Positions 21,159 to 31,288 of a DNA stretch of 64,000 bases are shown here, piece by piece (the stretch's first letter is position 1; each line of letters starts with the position of its first letter). Source of the stretch: JAPSGB01 sp963775185 (GTDB taxonomy: Bacteria > Myxococcota_A > Polyangia > Polyangiales > Polyangiaceae); NCBI GenBank assembly GCA_963775185.1, contig CAVZIE010000032.1:744001-808000 (forward strand), written 5' to 3'. Below the pieces are notes generated by a model. It saw only the letters and a list, made by a program, of their open reading frames with translations, did not search any database and had not been told where the DNA came from. Made by a program: the position numbers and the translations under genes.

Positions 21159-22434
21159 TCACGGGCAGCACGTCGAGTTCCATCCCACGCCGACGTCGCG
21201 GTTCTTGCACCCGACGCCGCTGCTTACGATGTTGCGCGCGGCGTGCGAGCCGCCGCTGTAGCGGTACGCGTGCGGGCGGCCCGGGTAGTACTTCTGGCAG
21301 TCCGGGTCGAAGCCGGGCGAGCGGGCGCTCGTCACGCCGGCGAGATCCGTCGGCGGCAGCTTGCCGCTCACGTCCTCGTCGAGCACGCAGCCGTGTCCCG
21401 GCTCCTTGTGCTGGCCCTGGACGCACTCGCTGGCGCCTTCCCGCGCGCAACGCACGCCGTTCCACTTCTCGAGCGGCGCGCAGTCCATCGCCGTCACGGC
21501 GAGCTCGCAGCGCGTGCCGTCCTTGGTGCGCCCGAACGGGCACTTCGTCGCGGGCAGCGTGAGCGCGCAGCGCATGCCCAGGTGCGATCCCCACTCGTCC
21601 GGGCGGTAGCGGTTGCGGAGCTTGGTGTTCATCCACTTGTCGAAGCGACGGCTCCAGCTGCCGCCGCGGTACACCTTCGTGAGCGCGTGCACCGGCGGCC
21701 ACGGATAGGCGCCGTACCAGGTGCTGGTCCACTCCCAGACGTCGCCCGTCATGTCGTACAGGCCGAACGCGCCGGCGGCGTAGGACTTGCGCTTGCACGA
21801 CCCGCCGGGGTGCTTCCAGCACGTGCGTCCGTCCGGCGACTCGTTGCCCCACGAGTAGGTCCGGTACTCGTCGCCGCCGCGCGCGGCGTACTCCCACTCG
21901 ACCTCGGTCGGCAGGCGCGCGTGCTTGTACGCGCAGTAGTCGTGCGCCTGGTGCCAGTCCACGCAGTTGATCGGGTGATCGCCGCGATCGGGGTAGCGCA
22001 TGTTGCAGAAGCGCCGCGTGTCGCGCGCAGGCGCGCATTTGCCGGCATCCACGCACTGCTTGTAGTCGTCGACGCCGACCTCCTCGGTGTCGAGGCAGAA
22101 CGGCGCGACCGTGGTCTGGAAGCGCGGGCTCTCCTCGTTCGCGCCGACGCCGGCCTGGGTGCCGACCCAGAACTTGCCGCCGGGGATCGTCTGCATGCCG
22201 GCGGGACACGTCGCGGGCGCGGGCCGCGCGACAGGCTCTGCGGAAGCGCTGGCCGAAGGGCCCGCGACGGGAGCTGCTGGCGCCGCGCTGCGCGCAGCCG
22301 GCGCGCGCGCTGCGCGCTGCGGCGGCGGGCGCCGGCGCGTCGTGGTCGTGACACGCGCTGGCCGCCACGAGAGATACCGCGCCGGACCAACAAACCAGCG
22401 GCAGGAACGGAGCGAGGCGGCGGCGCGTCATCAC
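21159..22434 (-). CDS. FGE/SUMF1-like lipoprotein (frame break near 22300)
   Basis: Signal peptide from ATG 22434 (MMTRRRLAPFLPLVCWSG, lipobox near ASAC). An Ala/Pro linker follows, then the formylglycine-generating-enzyme-like domain: PGGKFWVGT, VDWHQAHDYCAYKHARLPTE, VEWEYAARGGDEYRTYSWGN, FGLYDMTGDVWEWTSTWYG and YRGGSW. Removing one C at TGCGCG-C-AGCGCG links signal and domain frames. Close relatives either activate sulfatases or act as non-catalytic ligand-binding modules. The sulfatase-like gene at 6.4 kb is not adjacent and lacks the Cys that FGE would modify, so a sulfatase-activating role is unproven. Confidence 0.72.
22373..22396 (-). repeat. REP-like element copy 7 (diverged, in signal peptide)
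   Basis: Minus strand GGTTTGTTGGTCCGGCGCGG + TATC: CC-to-TT changes in the core. Translated in frame as VCWSGAVS within the SUMF1-like signal peptide. Confidence 0.6.
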
Positions 22435-22496
22435 GACTCGAAAAGCACTGCCGCTTACGACTACGATGCGCGCGTGGCAAGGTCGTTCGCGGGATC

Positions 22497-23584
<1,088 letters not shown>

Positions 23585-23588
<4 letters not shown>

Positions 23589-24815
23589 GACGCCGGGCGT
23601 TCCTCGCTGGGCTCGGCGCGCTCGCCGTCGGCTGCAACGAGGGCGCCACGCCGCCGGGACGCACGGCGGCCTCGCTGTGGTTTTCCTACGGCGGCCGCAA
23701 CCGCACGGTGCTCGAAGCGCTGGTGGCGCGCTTCAACGCCGCGCAGACGGCGTACTGGATCCACGCCGTCTACCAGGGCGACTACTTCGAGGGCCTGGCC
23801 AAGCTGCGCACGGCGATCGCCGCCGGCGCGGGACCGACGCTGAGCCACGTGGTGGGCGAGGTCGTGCCGTATCTCGCCGAGCGCCGGCGTGCTCGAGACG
23901 CTCGACGCCTACCCGGGCGCGCACACGCTCGGCATCGTACCGGCGCTCGGCCAAGCCGGATCGTGGGTGGGCGGCGACACGCACCCGCTGGTGGCGCTGC
24001 CGTTCAACCGCTCGACGCCGATCGCGTACCTGAACGGCAAGCTGGTGCGCGACGCGCCCGGCACCTGGCAGGAGCTCCGGCAGACCGCGAAGGCGCTGAC
24101 GAAAGCTGGTCGCTACGGCTTCGGCTGCCCGATCGACTGGTGGTTCTGGGTCGCGCTGGTCGGCCAGGCCGGCGGCAACGTCGTGGAGGCCGACGGCACG
24201 GTGTCGCTCGGCGGCGAGGCCGGCGTGGAGGCGCTCGAGCTGTGGCAGACGCTGGTCAAGCGCGATCGCAGCATGAAGCCGCCGCCCGGCCGCGACTACA
24301 ACGCCTGGGAAGCGACCAACCAGGACTATCTCGCCGGCCGCACGGCGATCATCTGGACGAGCACCGCGTTCCTGAAATACCTCGAGGACAACGCGAGCTT
24401 CCCGGTTGTCGCCGCGCCCCTGCCCGCCGACAAGCGCCGCGCCGTGCCCACCGGCGGCACGCACTGGGTGATGATGAAGGCCGCTCCGGCGCGGGACAAG
24501 CAGGCCGCGTGGGCGTTCCTGCGCTTCATGCACGAGCCGGCGCAGGTGATCGCCTGGTCCACGCGCACCGGCTACATGCCGGTCACCAGCGGCGCCGTCG
24601 ACGAGCTCGAGCGCAGCGGCTACTACGACCGCCACCCGAACGACCGCGTCGCCCTCGACCAGCTGGAGTTCGCCCTGCCCTGGCCGTGGTCGCCGGACCT
24701 GTTCCGGATCCAGCGCGAGGTGGTGCAGCCGCGGCTCGAGCGCGCGGTGCTGTCCGACGGCAACGCCCGCGAGCTCCTCGCCGAGGCGCGCCGTGCCGCC
24801 AAGGAGGGCGTGTGA
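23585..24815 (+). CDS. Extracellular solute-binding lipoprotein (frame break near 23886)
   Basis: TTG start at 23585 gives MRRRAFLAGLGALAVGC, a signal with lipobox. The family-1 binding fold continues to TLSHVVGEVVPYLAE, then changes frame and resumes VLETLDAYPGAHTLG. It ends near 24815 with ARELLAEARRAAKEGV. Features of sugar/glycerol-phosphate binders include FNAAQTAYWIHAVYQGDY and AFLRFMHEPAQVIAWSTRTGYMPV. Deleting one C after GCCGAG restores one frame. The stop overlaps the start of the permease. Confidence 0.82.
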
Positions 24816-25683
24816 TGCGACCGCGGCGCGCGCTCGATCCGGTCTGGATGCTCGCGCCGACGGCGGTCCTGCTGGTGCTGTTCTTCTTCTGGCCGCTGGT
24901 CGTCGCCGCGTGGCGCAGCCTGTTCGCGTGGGATCTGCTCACGCCGCCGCGCTTCGTGGGCCTTTCGAACTACCGGGTGCTGTTCGCCAGCGGCGAGATC
25001 ACCCACACGTTCGCGCGCACGCTGGCGTTCTCGCGTGGTGGTCGTGCTGGGCTCGATGGCGATCGGCCTTGCGCTCGCCGTCGCGCTGAACCGCCCAGGG
25101 CGCTTCTTCGCGTTCGTGCGCGCGTCGATCTTCAGCGCGTACGTGATCAGCTGGGTCAGCGTGGCGCTCTTGTTCCTGTGGGTGCTCGACGCCGACGCCG
25201 GCATCCTGACGCGGCTGATCCGCGCCGCTCGGCCTGCATGCGCCGAACTGGCTCGGCGATCCGTCGATCGCCCTGTACACGCTGGCCGGCGTCACGATCT
25301 GGAAGATCGCCGGCTACGCCATGGTGCTGTTCATCGCCGGCCTGCAGGACATCCCCGCGTCGCTCTACGAAGCGGCGTCCCTCGACGGCGCGAGCGCCTG
25401 GGCGCGCTTCCGTCACGTCACCTGGCCGCTCTTGCGCCCGACCGCCGCGTTCGTCGGTACCACCAGCTTGATCCTCTCGTTCCAGGTCTTCGACGTGGTG
25501 CGCGTCATGACCCAGGGCGGCCCGGTCCGCTCCACGACCGTGTTCGTGTACGCGATCTACGAGCAGGTGTTCATGAACCTGCGCGTGGGCCGCGCCAGCG
25601 CCGAGGTGGTCGTGTTCTTCGTGCTGTTGCTCGGTCTTACCGCGCTGCAGCTGTGGGCGTGGAGCCGGAAGGGCGAAGCATGA
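24815..25683 (+). CDS. ABC permease, MalF/UgpA type (two frame breaks)
   Basis: Reads MRPRRALDPVWMLAP with a first membrane helix, then breaks at about 25035 (resuming VVVVLGSMAIGLALAVALN) and again at about 25228 (resuming GLHAPNWLGDPSIALY). Both are explained by one extra base (TCG-C-GTG and GCT-C-GGC). The permease EAA loop is present (LYEAASLDGASAWARFRHVTWPLLRP). The last helix ends in TALQLWAWSRKGEA. With both breaks real, the protein would be inactive; its neighbours keep the operon order ATPase-binding protein-permease-permease. Confidence 0.78.
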
Positions 25684-25710
25684 AGCGCGTGCTCCCGGCG
25701 GTGCTGGCGC
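25668..25710 (+). repeat. Left copy of 43-bp direct repeat
   Basis: Identical to 26526-26568. It covers the last codons of the first permease and the start (ATGAAGCGCGTG) of the second. Between the copies lies 815 bp of foreign-looking DNA. Confidence 0.95.
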
Positions 25711-25729
25711 GCACCTCGGCACTCCGCAA

Positions 25730-25924
25730 GTGCCCATGGCCTCTGAATCTGACTGGGTCCATATCCATCCCCACCGTCGAATTATTTCCACACTGCAATC
25801 GTCTTCGACGGGTGCCGCCAGTGCTTTCCATCCGACGAAGCAAGTGTTGAACTGCGCGCCAGGGCCAGCGCCCGTGGACGCGAACTGTACTCAGCCTGGA
25901 GTTATTACCAATGCGGTTCCGTAG
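25730..25924 (+). CDS. Possible small or remnant ORF in the insertion
   Basis: 64 codons ending NCTQPGVITNAVP. The Cys-containing tail (VLNCAPGPAPVDANC) looks protein-like, and its end overlaps the next start by 14 bp. It may be the C-terminal remnant of a gene cut during transfer. No family recognised and weak support for its start. Confidence 0.3.
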   Translation: MPMASESDWVHIHPHRRIISTLQSSSTGAASAFHPTKQVLNCAPGPAPVDANCTQPGVITNAVP

Positions 25925-26393
25925 CATATCATTTGCGTTGTTGGTCCTTGGCGCTTGCGCCGGAAAAACCGCGGGGAATGATGAACGTTCCAGCGCGCCC
26001 CCCCCCGCCGCATCACCAGCAGCCCCGACGTCGCCGGCGGCCGCGGCCGGATCTGGTGCAACGCCGCCGAAGCTTCGACCTCCGGCGCACGTTTCCAGCA
26101 CCGTGCATCTCAGCCCGGGGCCATTGTTCGCTCCCGGCCCAGCGCAAAGCGGCGTCGTCAATCCCGTGGCGACCGAGCCTGCCGACAAGTGTGGTGGGCC
26201 GAAGCCGCCGTACGGCGTTGACATGATTGCTGCATGCTGCAATGGGGCGTTGTGCAATGGGTTGTGCGGTCGCAGTCTTGATAGACCGTGCGGGTGCAAT
26301 GGCAAGGCCGGGGGGTGTGACGCACCTGACGTCTGCTGTCGTCAAGGCGGCTGCATGCCGATGAATCAGTGCCCAAAGCCCCGGTTCCCGTAG
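25911..26393 (+). CDS. Cys-rich lipoprotein carried by the insertion
   Basis: 160 residues. Signal peptide MRFRSISFALLVLGAC with lipobox, an Ala/Pro spacer, then a Cys-rich C-terminus with CC and GCN motifs (AACCNGALCNGLCG, CGCNGKAGGCDAPDVCC). Many codons end in T or A (GCATGCTGCAATGGGG), unlike neighbouring genes, which supports recent acquisition. Function unknown. Confidence 0.65.
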   Translation: MRFRSISFALLVLGACAGKTAGNDERSSAPPPAASPAAPTSPAAAAGSGATPPKLRPPAHVSSTVHLSPGPLFAPGPAQSGVVNPVATEPADKCGGPKPPYGVDMIAACCNGALCNGLCGRSLDRPCGCNGKAGGCDAPDVCCRQGGCMPMNQCPKPRFP

Positions 26394-26525
26394 ATCGGTA
26401 GCGAGGCCGCGCAGCGACCGAGCCGGCGTAGCCGTCGGCAGAACGCTGGTGGCGAGCAGGATTGCCATTCTGTGGAAGGTGAGCGGAAACCGGCCTTGTC
26501 GCATGAGCGGAACGCACTGAGGCCC

Positions 26526-26568
26526 GAAGGGCGAAGCATGAAGCGCGTGCTCCCGGCGGTGCTGGCGC
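26526..26568 (+). repeat. Right copy of 43-bp direct repeat
   Basis: Identical to 25668-25710. It preserves an AAGGG ribosome binding site and ATG for the second permease, so translation of that gene may have survived the insertion. Confidence 0.95.
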
Positions 26569-27342
26569 TGGTCGCGCTGATCTGGCTCTTCCCGTACGCG
26601 TGGATGGTTTTGACCAGCTTGAAGACGCTGCCGGAAATCGTGCGCGCGCCGACGGCTCCCCTGCCCTCCGCCCTGCACCTGGACGCATACCGCGACGTGC
26701 TCCGCGCCATGCCGCTCGCGCACTACTTCTGGAACACCACGGTGATGGCGCTCTTGATCGCGCTGCTCCAGATCGCCACGGCCCTGCCCGCCGGCTATGC
26801 CCTGGCGAAGCTCCGCTTCAAGGGTCGCGGCCTCGCCTTCGGCCTGGTCGTCGCGACGCTGCTGATCCCGGCGCAGGTGCGCTTCGTGCCGGTGTTCTCG
26901 CTGCTCGCGAGCGCGGGCCTCGATCAACACCATGGCCGCGCTCGTGCTGCCGTTCGGCGTGAGCGCGTTCGGCGTCTTCCTGGTGCGCCAGGCGCTGCTC
27001 GCCGTGCCCGACTCGCTGATCGAAGCCGCGCGCATGGACGGCGCGAGCGAGTTTCGCATCATCTACGGCCTGATCGCCCCGATGCTCGTCCCCACGCTGG
27101 CGTCGCTGTTCCTGTTCAGCTTCGTCTTCCACTGGAACGACTACTTCTGGCCGCTGGTGATGACCACCGACGAGAAGGTCCGCACGCTTCCGCTCGGCAT
27201 CGCCCTGCTGCGCGAGCAGGGCACGGGCGTGCGCTGGCACATCGTGATGGCCGGCAACGTGCTGCTCAGCCTACCCGCCCTGGCCGTGTTCGCCGTCGCC
27301 CAGAAGCACCTGCTCCGCGCCGTCGTCTCGCGCGCGGGATGA
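26538..27342 (+). CDS. ABC permease, MalG/UgpE type (frame break near 26925)
   Basis: Starts MKRVLPAVLALVALIWLFPYAWMV and has the EAA-loop motif SLIEAARMDGASEFRIIYGLIAPML plus a typical end (VFAVAQKHLLRAV). At about 26925 the frame changes: removing one G in CTCGATC gives GLINTMAALVLPFG, the expected conserved stretch. Pairs with the MalF-type permease to form the membrane channel; in the original operon its ATG overlapped the first permease stop. Confidence 0.8.
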
Positions 27343-27350
27343 GCGGGGAT

Positions 27351-27378
27351 GGGGGATGCCGGTCCGGCGCGGAATCCC
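27351..27378 (+). repeat. REP-like element copy 8
   Basis: GGGGAT + GCCGGTCCGGCGCGG + A + ATCCC, arms complementary with AT/AT. Starts 8 bp after the stop codon of the second permease. Confidence 0.88.
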
Positions 27379-27392
27379 ACTCCGACGCCGCG

Positions 27393-27875
27393 CTACTTCG
27401 AGTTGCAGGGCGCGAAGATCGGCTTGCAGTGTCCGTCGGCGATGTCGGCGCCCGCCACGAGCCGGCCCGCGGTGTAGGTGCCGCTGCCGGGCGGGCCCGT
27501 CCACACGCCGTCGGGTTGTCCGTCGCGACACGTGCCCGTGACGGGTCCGATCTGGACCGGGCCGTCCGGCGTGCCGCGGGAGAACGTCTGGAGCTGCCGC
27601 ACGGCGCCGCCCTGCGCGGAGTACTCGCGCCACGCGCCGTCGGCGACGCCTTCGCGACACGTTCCGGAGCGGAACCGGCCGCCGAAGTCGTAGAAGGAGC
27701 GGTACGGGCCGTCCTTCACGCCGCCTGACCGGGCGCAGAACTCCGATCGACCGTGCTCGGTCTTCGACGAGTCGGCTCTCGTGCCGTCCGGGCACTCCGT
27801 GCCGTCGGACAGCTTGCTCTTCCCGCACCCGGCCACGACGAGCGCGGCAAGCAGCGCAATCCACGGTCCCCGCAT
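27393..27875 (-). CDS. MORN-like repeat lipoprotein
   Basis: 160 residues from ATG 27875. Signal peptide RGPWIALLAALVVAGC (lipobox), then repeats with a DG-Y/W pattern and a trailing CR..DG: GGVKDGPYRSFYDFGGR, EGVADGAWREYSAQGG, GQPDGVWTGP. These resemble MORN-type beta hairpins. Likely an envelope protein; no substrate can be inferred. Confidence 0.65.
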   Translation of the reverse strand: MRGPWIALLAALVVAGCGKSKLSDGTECPDGTRADSSKTEHGRSEFCARSGGVKDGPYRSFYDFGGRFRSGTCREGVADGAWREYSAQGGAVRQLQTFSRGTPDGPVQIGPVTGTCRDGQPDGVWTGPPGSGTYTAGRLVAGADIADGHCKPIFAPCNSK

Positions 27876-27924
27876 GCTCCGGATGCTGTCCGATCCCGGC
27901 GCCGGACACAACCGCCGCAAGCCC

Positions 27925-27985
27925 ACTGAGTATAGATACGACACCCATAACCAACTACGTTGTCTAAATACTCAATCAGTCCGGG
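27925..27985. other. AT-rich islet with imperfect inverted repeat
   Basis: Arms ACTGAGTATAGATACGAC and GTTGTCTAAATACTCAATC are partly complementary (ACTG, AGTAT and AGA pair, with bulges). The islet follows the stop codon of the 28070-28918 gene on the minus strand and precedes the MORN-like gene, so it may be a terminator. The rest of 27876-28069 shows nothing else. Confidence 0.4.
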
Positions 27986-28069
27986 CAGCGCGCCCGGCGG
28001 CGCCGCGCGCCCGTACGCGCGGGCGTCGGCCCACGCGCCCGTGAGCGCGGAATCCCGCGCCGACGAGCT

Positions 28070-28918
28070 CTAGTCGCAGCTCTTGCCCAGCGCCTTCGCG
28101 CTCTGCTTGAAGCCGTCGAGGGACGACTGGCAGGCCTCCGACGGCACACCGATCTTCTTGAGGTTGTTGCACGTCGGCGCGGAATCGCCGCTGACCACCT
28201 TGCAACACGCCGCGGCGCGTCCGCACACGCTGTCGTCGTCGGCGCCGTCCGTCCCCACACCGAGCACGTTCACCGCGACCACCACGATCGCGACGACCAG
28301 ACCAAGGCCGCCGCCCGCGAGTCCGATGATAAGTCCGATGCGCGCGCCTCCGGGCACGCGCATCTGCGCCGCAGCGACCGGTACGCCGCCGCCGTAGGGG
28401 CCCGCACCGTAGCCGGGCGCGGGCCCGTAGCCGGGCGCGGGTCCGTAGCCCGGCGCGGGTCCGTAGCCCGGCGCCGCCGGCGGGTAGCCTCGCGGCGCAC
28501 CGTACGGCGCAGCGGCCTGGCCCGGCGGCGCGATGCCCATGGCTTCGAGCGCCAGGCGCGTCGGATTCATGCGATCGAATCGCACCTGGACCCAGCTCCC
28601 GGGTTGGAGCTGCGGGACCTGGAGCTCGGAGACCATGCTCGTCATCTGCGCCGGGTACGGCGCCGCGCCCTGTGGGTGGACCTCCAGCGAGAGCACGAGC
28701 TGCAGGTGTCGCTGCACGCCCGTGGTGACGGTCATGCCGCCCATCTGCACGTCCAGCACGCGCGCGGCCGCCGGCACGCCGGTCGTCAAGAGCTCCTGGT
28801 TCTGGGCGGTGGCCTTCGAAAGGCCACGGAACAGACGCAGCATGACGAACGCCATCGAGCCGAACACGACCACGGCAATCAGGATGCCGACGACAGGCAT
28901 GACCACGGCGATATCCAT
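28070..28918 (-). CDS. Two-membrane-segment protein with GYGPAP repeats
   Basis: 282 residues. An N-terminal membrane helix (VVMPVVGILIAVVVFGSMAFVML) precedes a ~90-residue domain (AARVLDVQMGGMTVTTG). A linker of GYGPAP repeats follows (about residues 150-175), a second helix (IGLIIGLAGGGLGLVVAIVVVAV) and a Cys-containing tail. Possibly a signalling or envelope protein with a disordered linker; no family named. Confidence 0.65.
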   Translation of the reverse strand: MDIAVVMPVVGILIAVVVFGSMAFVMLRLFRGLSKATAQNQELLTTGVPAAARVLDVQMGGMTVTTGVQRHLQLVLSLEVHPQGAAPYPAQMTSMVSELQVPQLQPGSWVQVRFDRMNPTRLALEAMGIAPPGQAAAPYGAPRGYPPAAPGYGPAPGYGPAPGYGPAPGYGAGPYGGGVPVAAAQMRVPGGARIGLIIGLAGGGLGLVVAIVVVAVNVLGVGTDGADDDSVCGRAAACCKVVSGDSAPTCNNLKKIGVPSEACQSSLDGFKQSAKALGKSCD

Positions 28919-28924
28919 GACCTC

Positions 28925-29387
28925 CGTGGTAGCCGCGATCGCCGGGCGCGTCGATGGGCGCGGGCATGTGCCTGGCGAGGCTGGCGCCGTGCCCGGGGTG
29001 AGAGCGTCGCCTCACGCAACCGATCCGGGTGCGATGCCGCTCGGCCCATGCCCCCGCAACCCGAATCAGGGACGGTGGACACGAGCGCGATGCTGCTCCA
29101 AGGGGATGGCACAGCGAGGACGGGAGGGCGGAAGATCGCGGATGGGCTCCACCAAGTGGTCGGTGCGCTGAACACCGGACCGCCATCTCGGCCCACACCC
29201 CATCTGGAAACCTTCCGATCTTCCGCCCTTCCTGTGAAACTCCAAATGAGTTTCTCTCGAGTGGAGGGCGTGTCGTGTTCACGCGACGACACGAGCGTGC
29301 GATGCCGCTCCGTGGGAATATCACGGGAAGGACGGAAGGGCGATCGGCACACGGATCGCCAAGCCGACGGCAAGCGATCCGTTTTCG
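28925..29387. repeat. Gene-free region of degenerate repeats
   Basis: GACACGAGCG...CGATGC..GCTCC appears at 29078-29100 and again at 29288-29313, and GGTGCGATGCCGCTCGG at about 29025. TCACGGGAAGGACGGAAGG at 29321 is close to the reverse complement of CCTTCCGCCCTTCCTGTGA at 29217. The family-2 element at 29125-29250 lies inside. No coding sequence is apparent on either strand. Confidence 0.55.
29125..29250. repeat. Family-2 inverted-repeat element, copy A
   Basis: Starts AGGGCGGAAGATCGCGGATGGG and ends ATCTTCCGCCCTTCCTGTGAAA-CTCCAAAT, so AGGGCGGAAGAT and ATCTTCCGCCCT are inverted ends. The interior shares ACCGCCATC and CGGCCC with copy B at 48064. Confidence 0.65.
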
Positions 29388-29389
29388 AA

Positions 29390-29468
29390 ATATAGTATCT
29401 AGAGTTCTATAATACAGTATTATATATTAAACACAGTATCATAAACACTGTGTTTAATACCGACGTAT
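29390..29468. terminator. AT-rich hairpin at the 3-prime end of the 29469 gene
   Basis: A perfect 12-bp inverted repeat ATTAAACACAGT...ACTGTGTTTAAT with a 9-nt loop, next to a second palindrome ATAATAC-a-GTATTAT, all bracketed by two GTATCTAGA boxes. The minus-strand gene at 29469 stops inside the outer box (TAG). A bidirectional terminator is likely; a mobile-element end is an alternative. Confidence 0.55.
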
Positions 29469-30102
29469 CTAGAAATACCCAATTACAGTCAGGCCCGGGA
29501 GCGAACCCGGCAGCCGACCGCTGAACGCATCGCGCCGGACATCGGCCCCTCGGCCGGGCTGCAGGCCGGCCGAGGCCGCCGGCACGACGCGGATCGTCGC
29601 CGAGTCTGGCCACGACGCGAGCGCCCCGCCGAGCACCAACCCGCCGACGAGGACGCCAAGCCCCGCGTAGGTCCCCGCTCCGACGTCGCCGCGGTCGGTC
29701 AGCACCAGCGCCAGGCCGCCCACCGCGCCCGCGCCGGCGACGCTCCAGCCGACGACCCGCAGCGTGCTCCGCGAGTGGTACTCGCCGGCGAGCGACGAGC
29801 GCCCCGCGGGCAGCTCGACCGGCGCCGCCGTCGACGCTGCTGCCGCCGGGCTCGCGCAGCGCGAGCTGCTGCGTGCCCGCGGGCACCGAGACCTCGCACG
29901 GCGCCGCGCACAGGTCCTTGTACGCGAGCACCTGGCCGCCGTAGCCCGTCTCGGCCGCCACGCTGCGGCGCTGGAACACGACGCCGGGCGGGCTGGACGC
30001 GAGGGAGAGCCGGGCTGCAGGCGCGGGTTCGGCAGCAGCCGCGCCGCACCAACCGCACCAGCCGACGGCCAGAGCCAGGAGAGCGCCTGCGAGCCGCGTC
30101 AT
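29469..30102 (-). CDS. Secreted envelope protein, paralogue of the next gene (frame break near 29833)
   Basis: Signal peptide MTRLAGALLALAVGWCGWCG, then a PEGA-like domain (ARLSLASSPPGVVFQRRS, DLCAAPCEVSVPAGTQQLAL) followed by two membrane helices in another frame (VVGWSVAGAGAVGGLALVL, GTYAGLGVLVGGLVLGGALA). Deleting one G in GACGGC-G-GCGCCG gives VDGAPVELPAGRSSLAGEYHSRS, which matches the neighbour gene segment by segment. Function unknown. Confidence 0.7.
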
Positions 30103-30156
30103 CGCGCTCTCAATCAGCCACGAATCCCGCGTCGCGACAAGCCATGGGCGTCAGCT

Positions 30157-30179
30157 GGATTCCGCGCCGGACCGGCGCT
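30157..30179 (-). repeat. REP-like element copy 9
   Basis: Minus-strand core GCCGGTCCGGCGCGG with right arm AATCC; the left arm is lost (AGC). Lies 10 bp beyond the stop at 30190. A more degenerate related piece is at 30121-30143. Confidence 0.75.
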
Positions 30180-30189
30180 GCGAAGACGG

Positions 30190-31186
30190 TCAGAAGCGCG
30201 CTGCGACGCTCAAGCCGGGGAGCGCACCCGCACCCGGCGCCGACAGGCGGTCGAGATCCGCGCCCGCGACGAGGCGCGGGTGGAGCGCGGCGGACGCGCC
30301 GGGGACGACGGTGATCACGGCCTTGTCGCTCTGGTACATCAGCGCGAGACCAACCCCGAGCCCGACTCCCATGACCCCGAGACCGAGGATGAACGTGGAG
30401 TCCGAGTGCACGTCGCCGGCGGCGATGATTCCCAGACCCGCGGCTTCGCCAATGACCATGACCACAAGTCCCGCCGTGCGCGTGCCGGACTTCGACACGT
30501 ACTCCCCGCGGACCGTCGATTCACCGGCCGGGATCACGACCGGCTCCGCTTCCACGGACGACCCGCCGGTCTTGGCGAGCGCGATCGTGTACGTCCCCGC
30601 CGGGATCGACACGTCGCACGGCGCCGTACAGAGATCGTCGTAGCCCGTCGCGATGGCGGAGCCGTTGCCGCCGACGGCGATCGCCGAACCGGTCCGCCGC
30701 TGGAACGTGATACCCGGCGGCGTGGACACGAGCTGCAGGCGCGCTTCACGCGCGTGCACGGTCACCATCGGCTTCGCCTTCCCATCCTGTGTCGGAGGCG
30801 GTCCGACGGGCTGCGCCGTGTCCGGCGCCGGCGCAGGCTCTGGGGGAGGCGCCGACTCGACGGTCGGCATGTTGCTCGCGGGACCCGCGTACTTCACGTC
30901 GCCGATCGGGAACGTCTTCTTGTCGCCGCCGACGACCAGGATCACGACATGGTCGCCCGGTACGAGCTCGCTGATCGTGCCGCGGTACATGGCGCCGTTG
31001 TTCAGCAGCACGACGTCGGGCGCCGCGGCAGGCGCAGGCGCGTGCGGCTGCCTTCGCAGTCGCGGCTGCGGGCGCTTCGGCCGGCTTCGGCAGCGCGCTA
31101 CCCGCGGCCGGTTGCGCCGCGCACAGTGACGTCCACGTCAGGACCAGAGCCAGGGAACCGCTCGCAATACCCACGATCCGCGCCAT
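30190..31186 (-). CDS. Secreted PEGA-like membrane protein (frame break near 31040)
   Basis: Signal peptide MARIVGIASGSLALVLTWTSLCAAQ from ATG 31186. An Ala-rich linker follows, and one extra base (GCC-G-CAC) changes frame. The rest reads DVVLLNNGAMYRGTISELVPGDHVVILVVGG (small beta domain), a Pro linker, the PEGA-like LVSTPPGITFQRRTG and CTAPCDVSIPAGTYTIAL, then two membrane helices. Paralogue of the 29469-30102 gene. Probably anchors an envelope-exposed domain. Confidence 0.7.
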
Positions 31187-31263
31187 TGCCACCTCCGAGC
31201 CGCACGCATTCGAGCACACGAGTGGAGCACGCGGAAGGGTGTCCAGGTTCGTGCACGAACCTG

Positions 31264-31288
31264 GAGGTTCCGCGCCGGACCGGCAATC
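31264..31288 (-). repeat. REP-like element copy 10
   Basis: Minus-strand GATT + GCCGGTCCGGCGCGG + AACC. It abuts the stop codon of the aminotransferase gene (31287-31289) with no gap. Confidence 0.85.

Larger units (their letters stand above)
25711..26525. mobile_element. 815-bp lower-GC insertion splitting the permease pair
   Basis: Base composition changes abruptly after the left 43-bp repeat (for example AATTATTTCCACACTGC at about 25780) and returns to high GC at the right repeat. The ends are weakly inverted: CCTCGGCAC-TCCGC on the left against CCTCAGTGCGTTCCGC on the right complement. It carries one clear lipoprotein gene and no transposase. What moved it is not visible. Confidence 0.75.

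Noticed and set aside
25711..26525. Integron cassette interpretation of the island
   Set aside because: No attC-like palindrome with R-prime/R-double-prime boxes and no integrase seen; the 43-bp direct repeat does not fit.
27356..27541. Open frames starting MPVRRGI at several places (also 32460, 41883, 59586)
   Set aside because: The start and first residues come from the REP-like repeat and the rest is an antisense or out-of-frame shadow of real genes.
28045..28070. GCGCGGAATCCCGCGCCGACGAG near the 28070 gene
   Set aside because: Shares fragments with the REP-like element but lacks the GCCGGTCCGG core.
30121..30143. CGAATCCCGCGTCGCGACAAGCC near copy 9
   Set aside because: Weak, scrambled similarity to the REP-like element; too degenerate to count.
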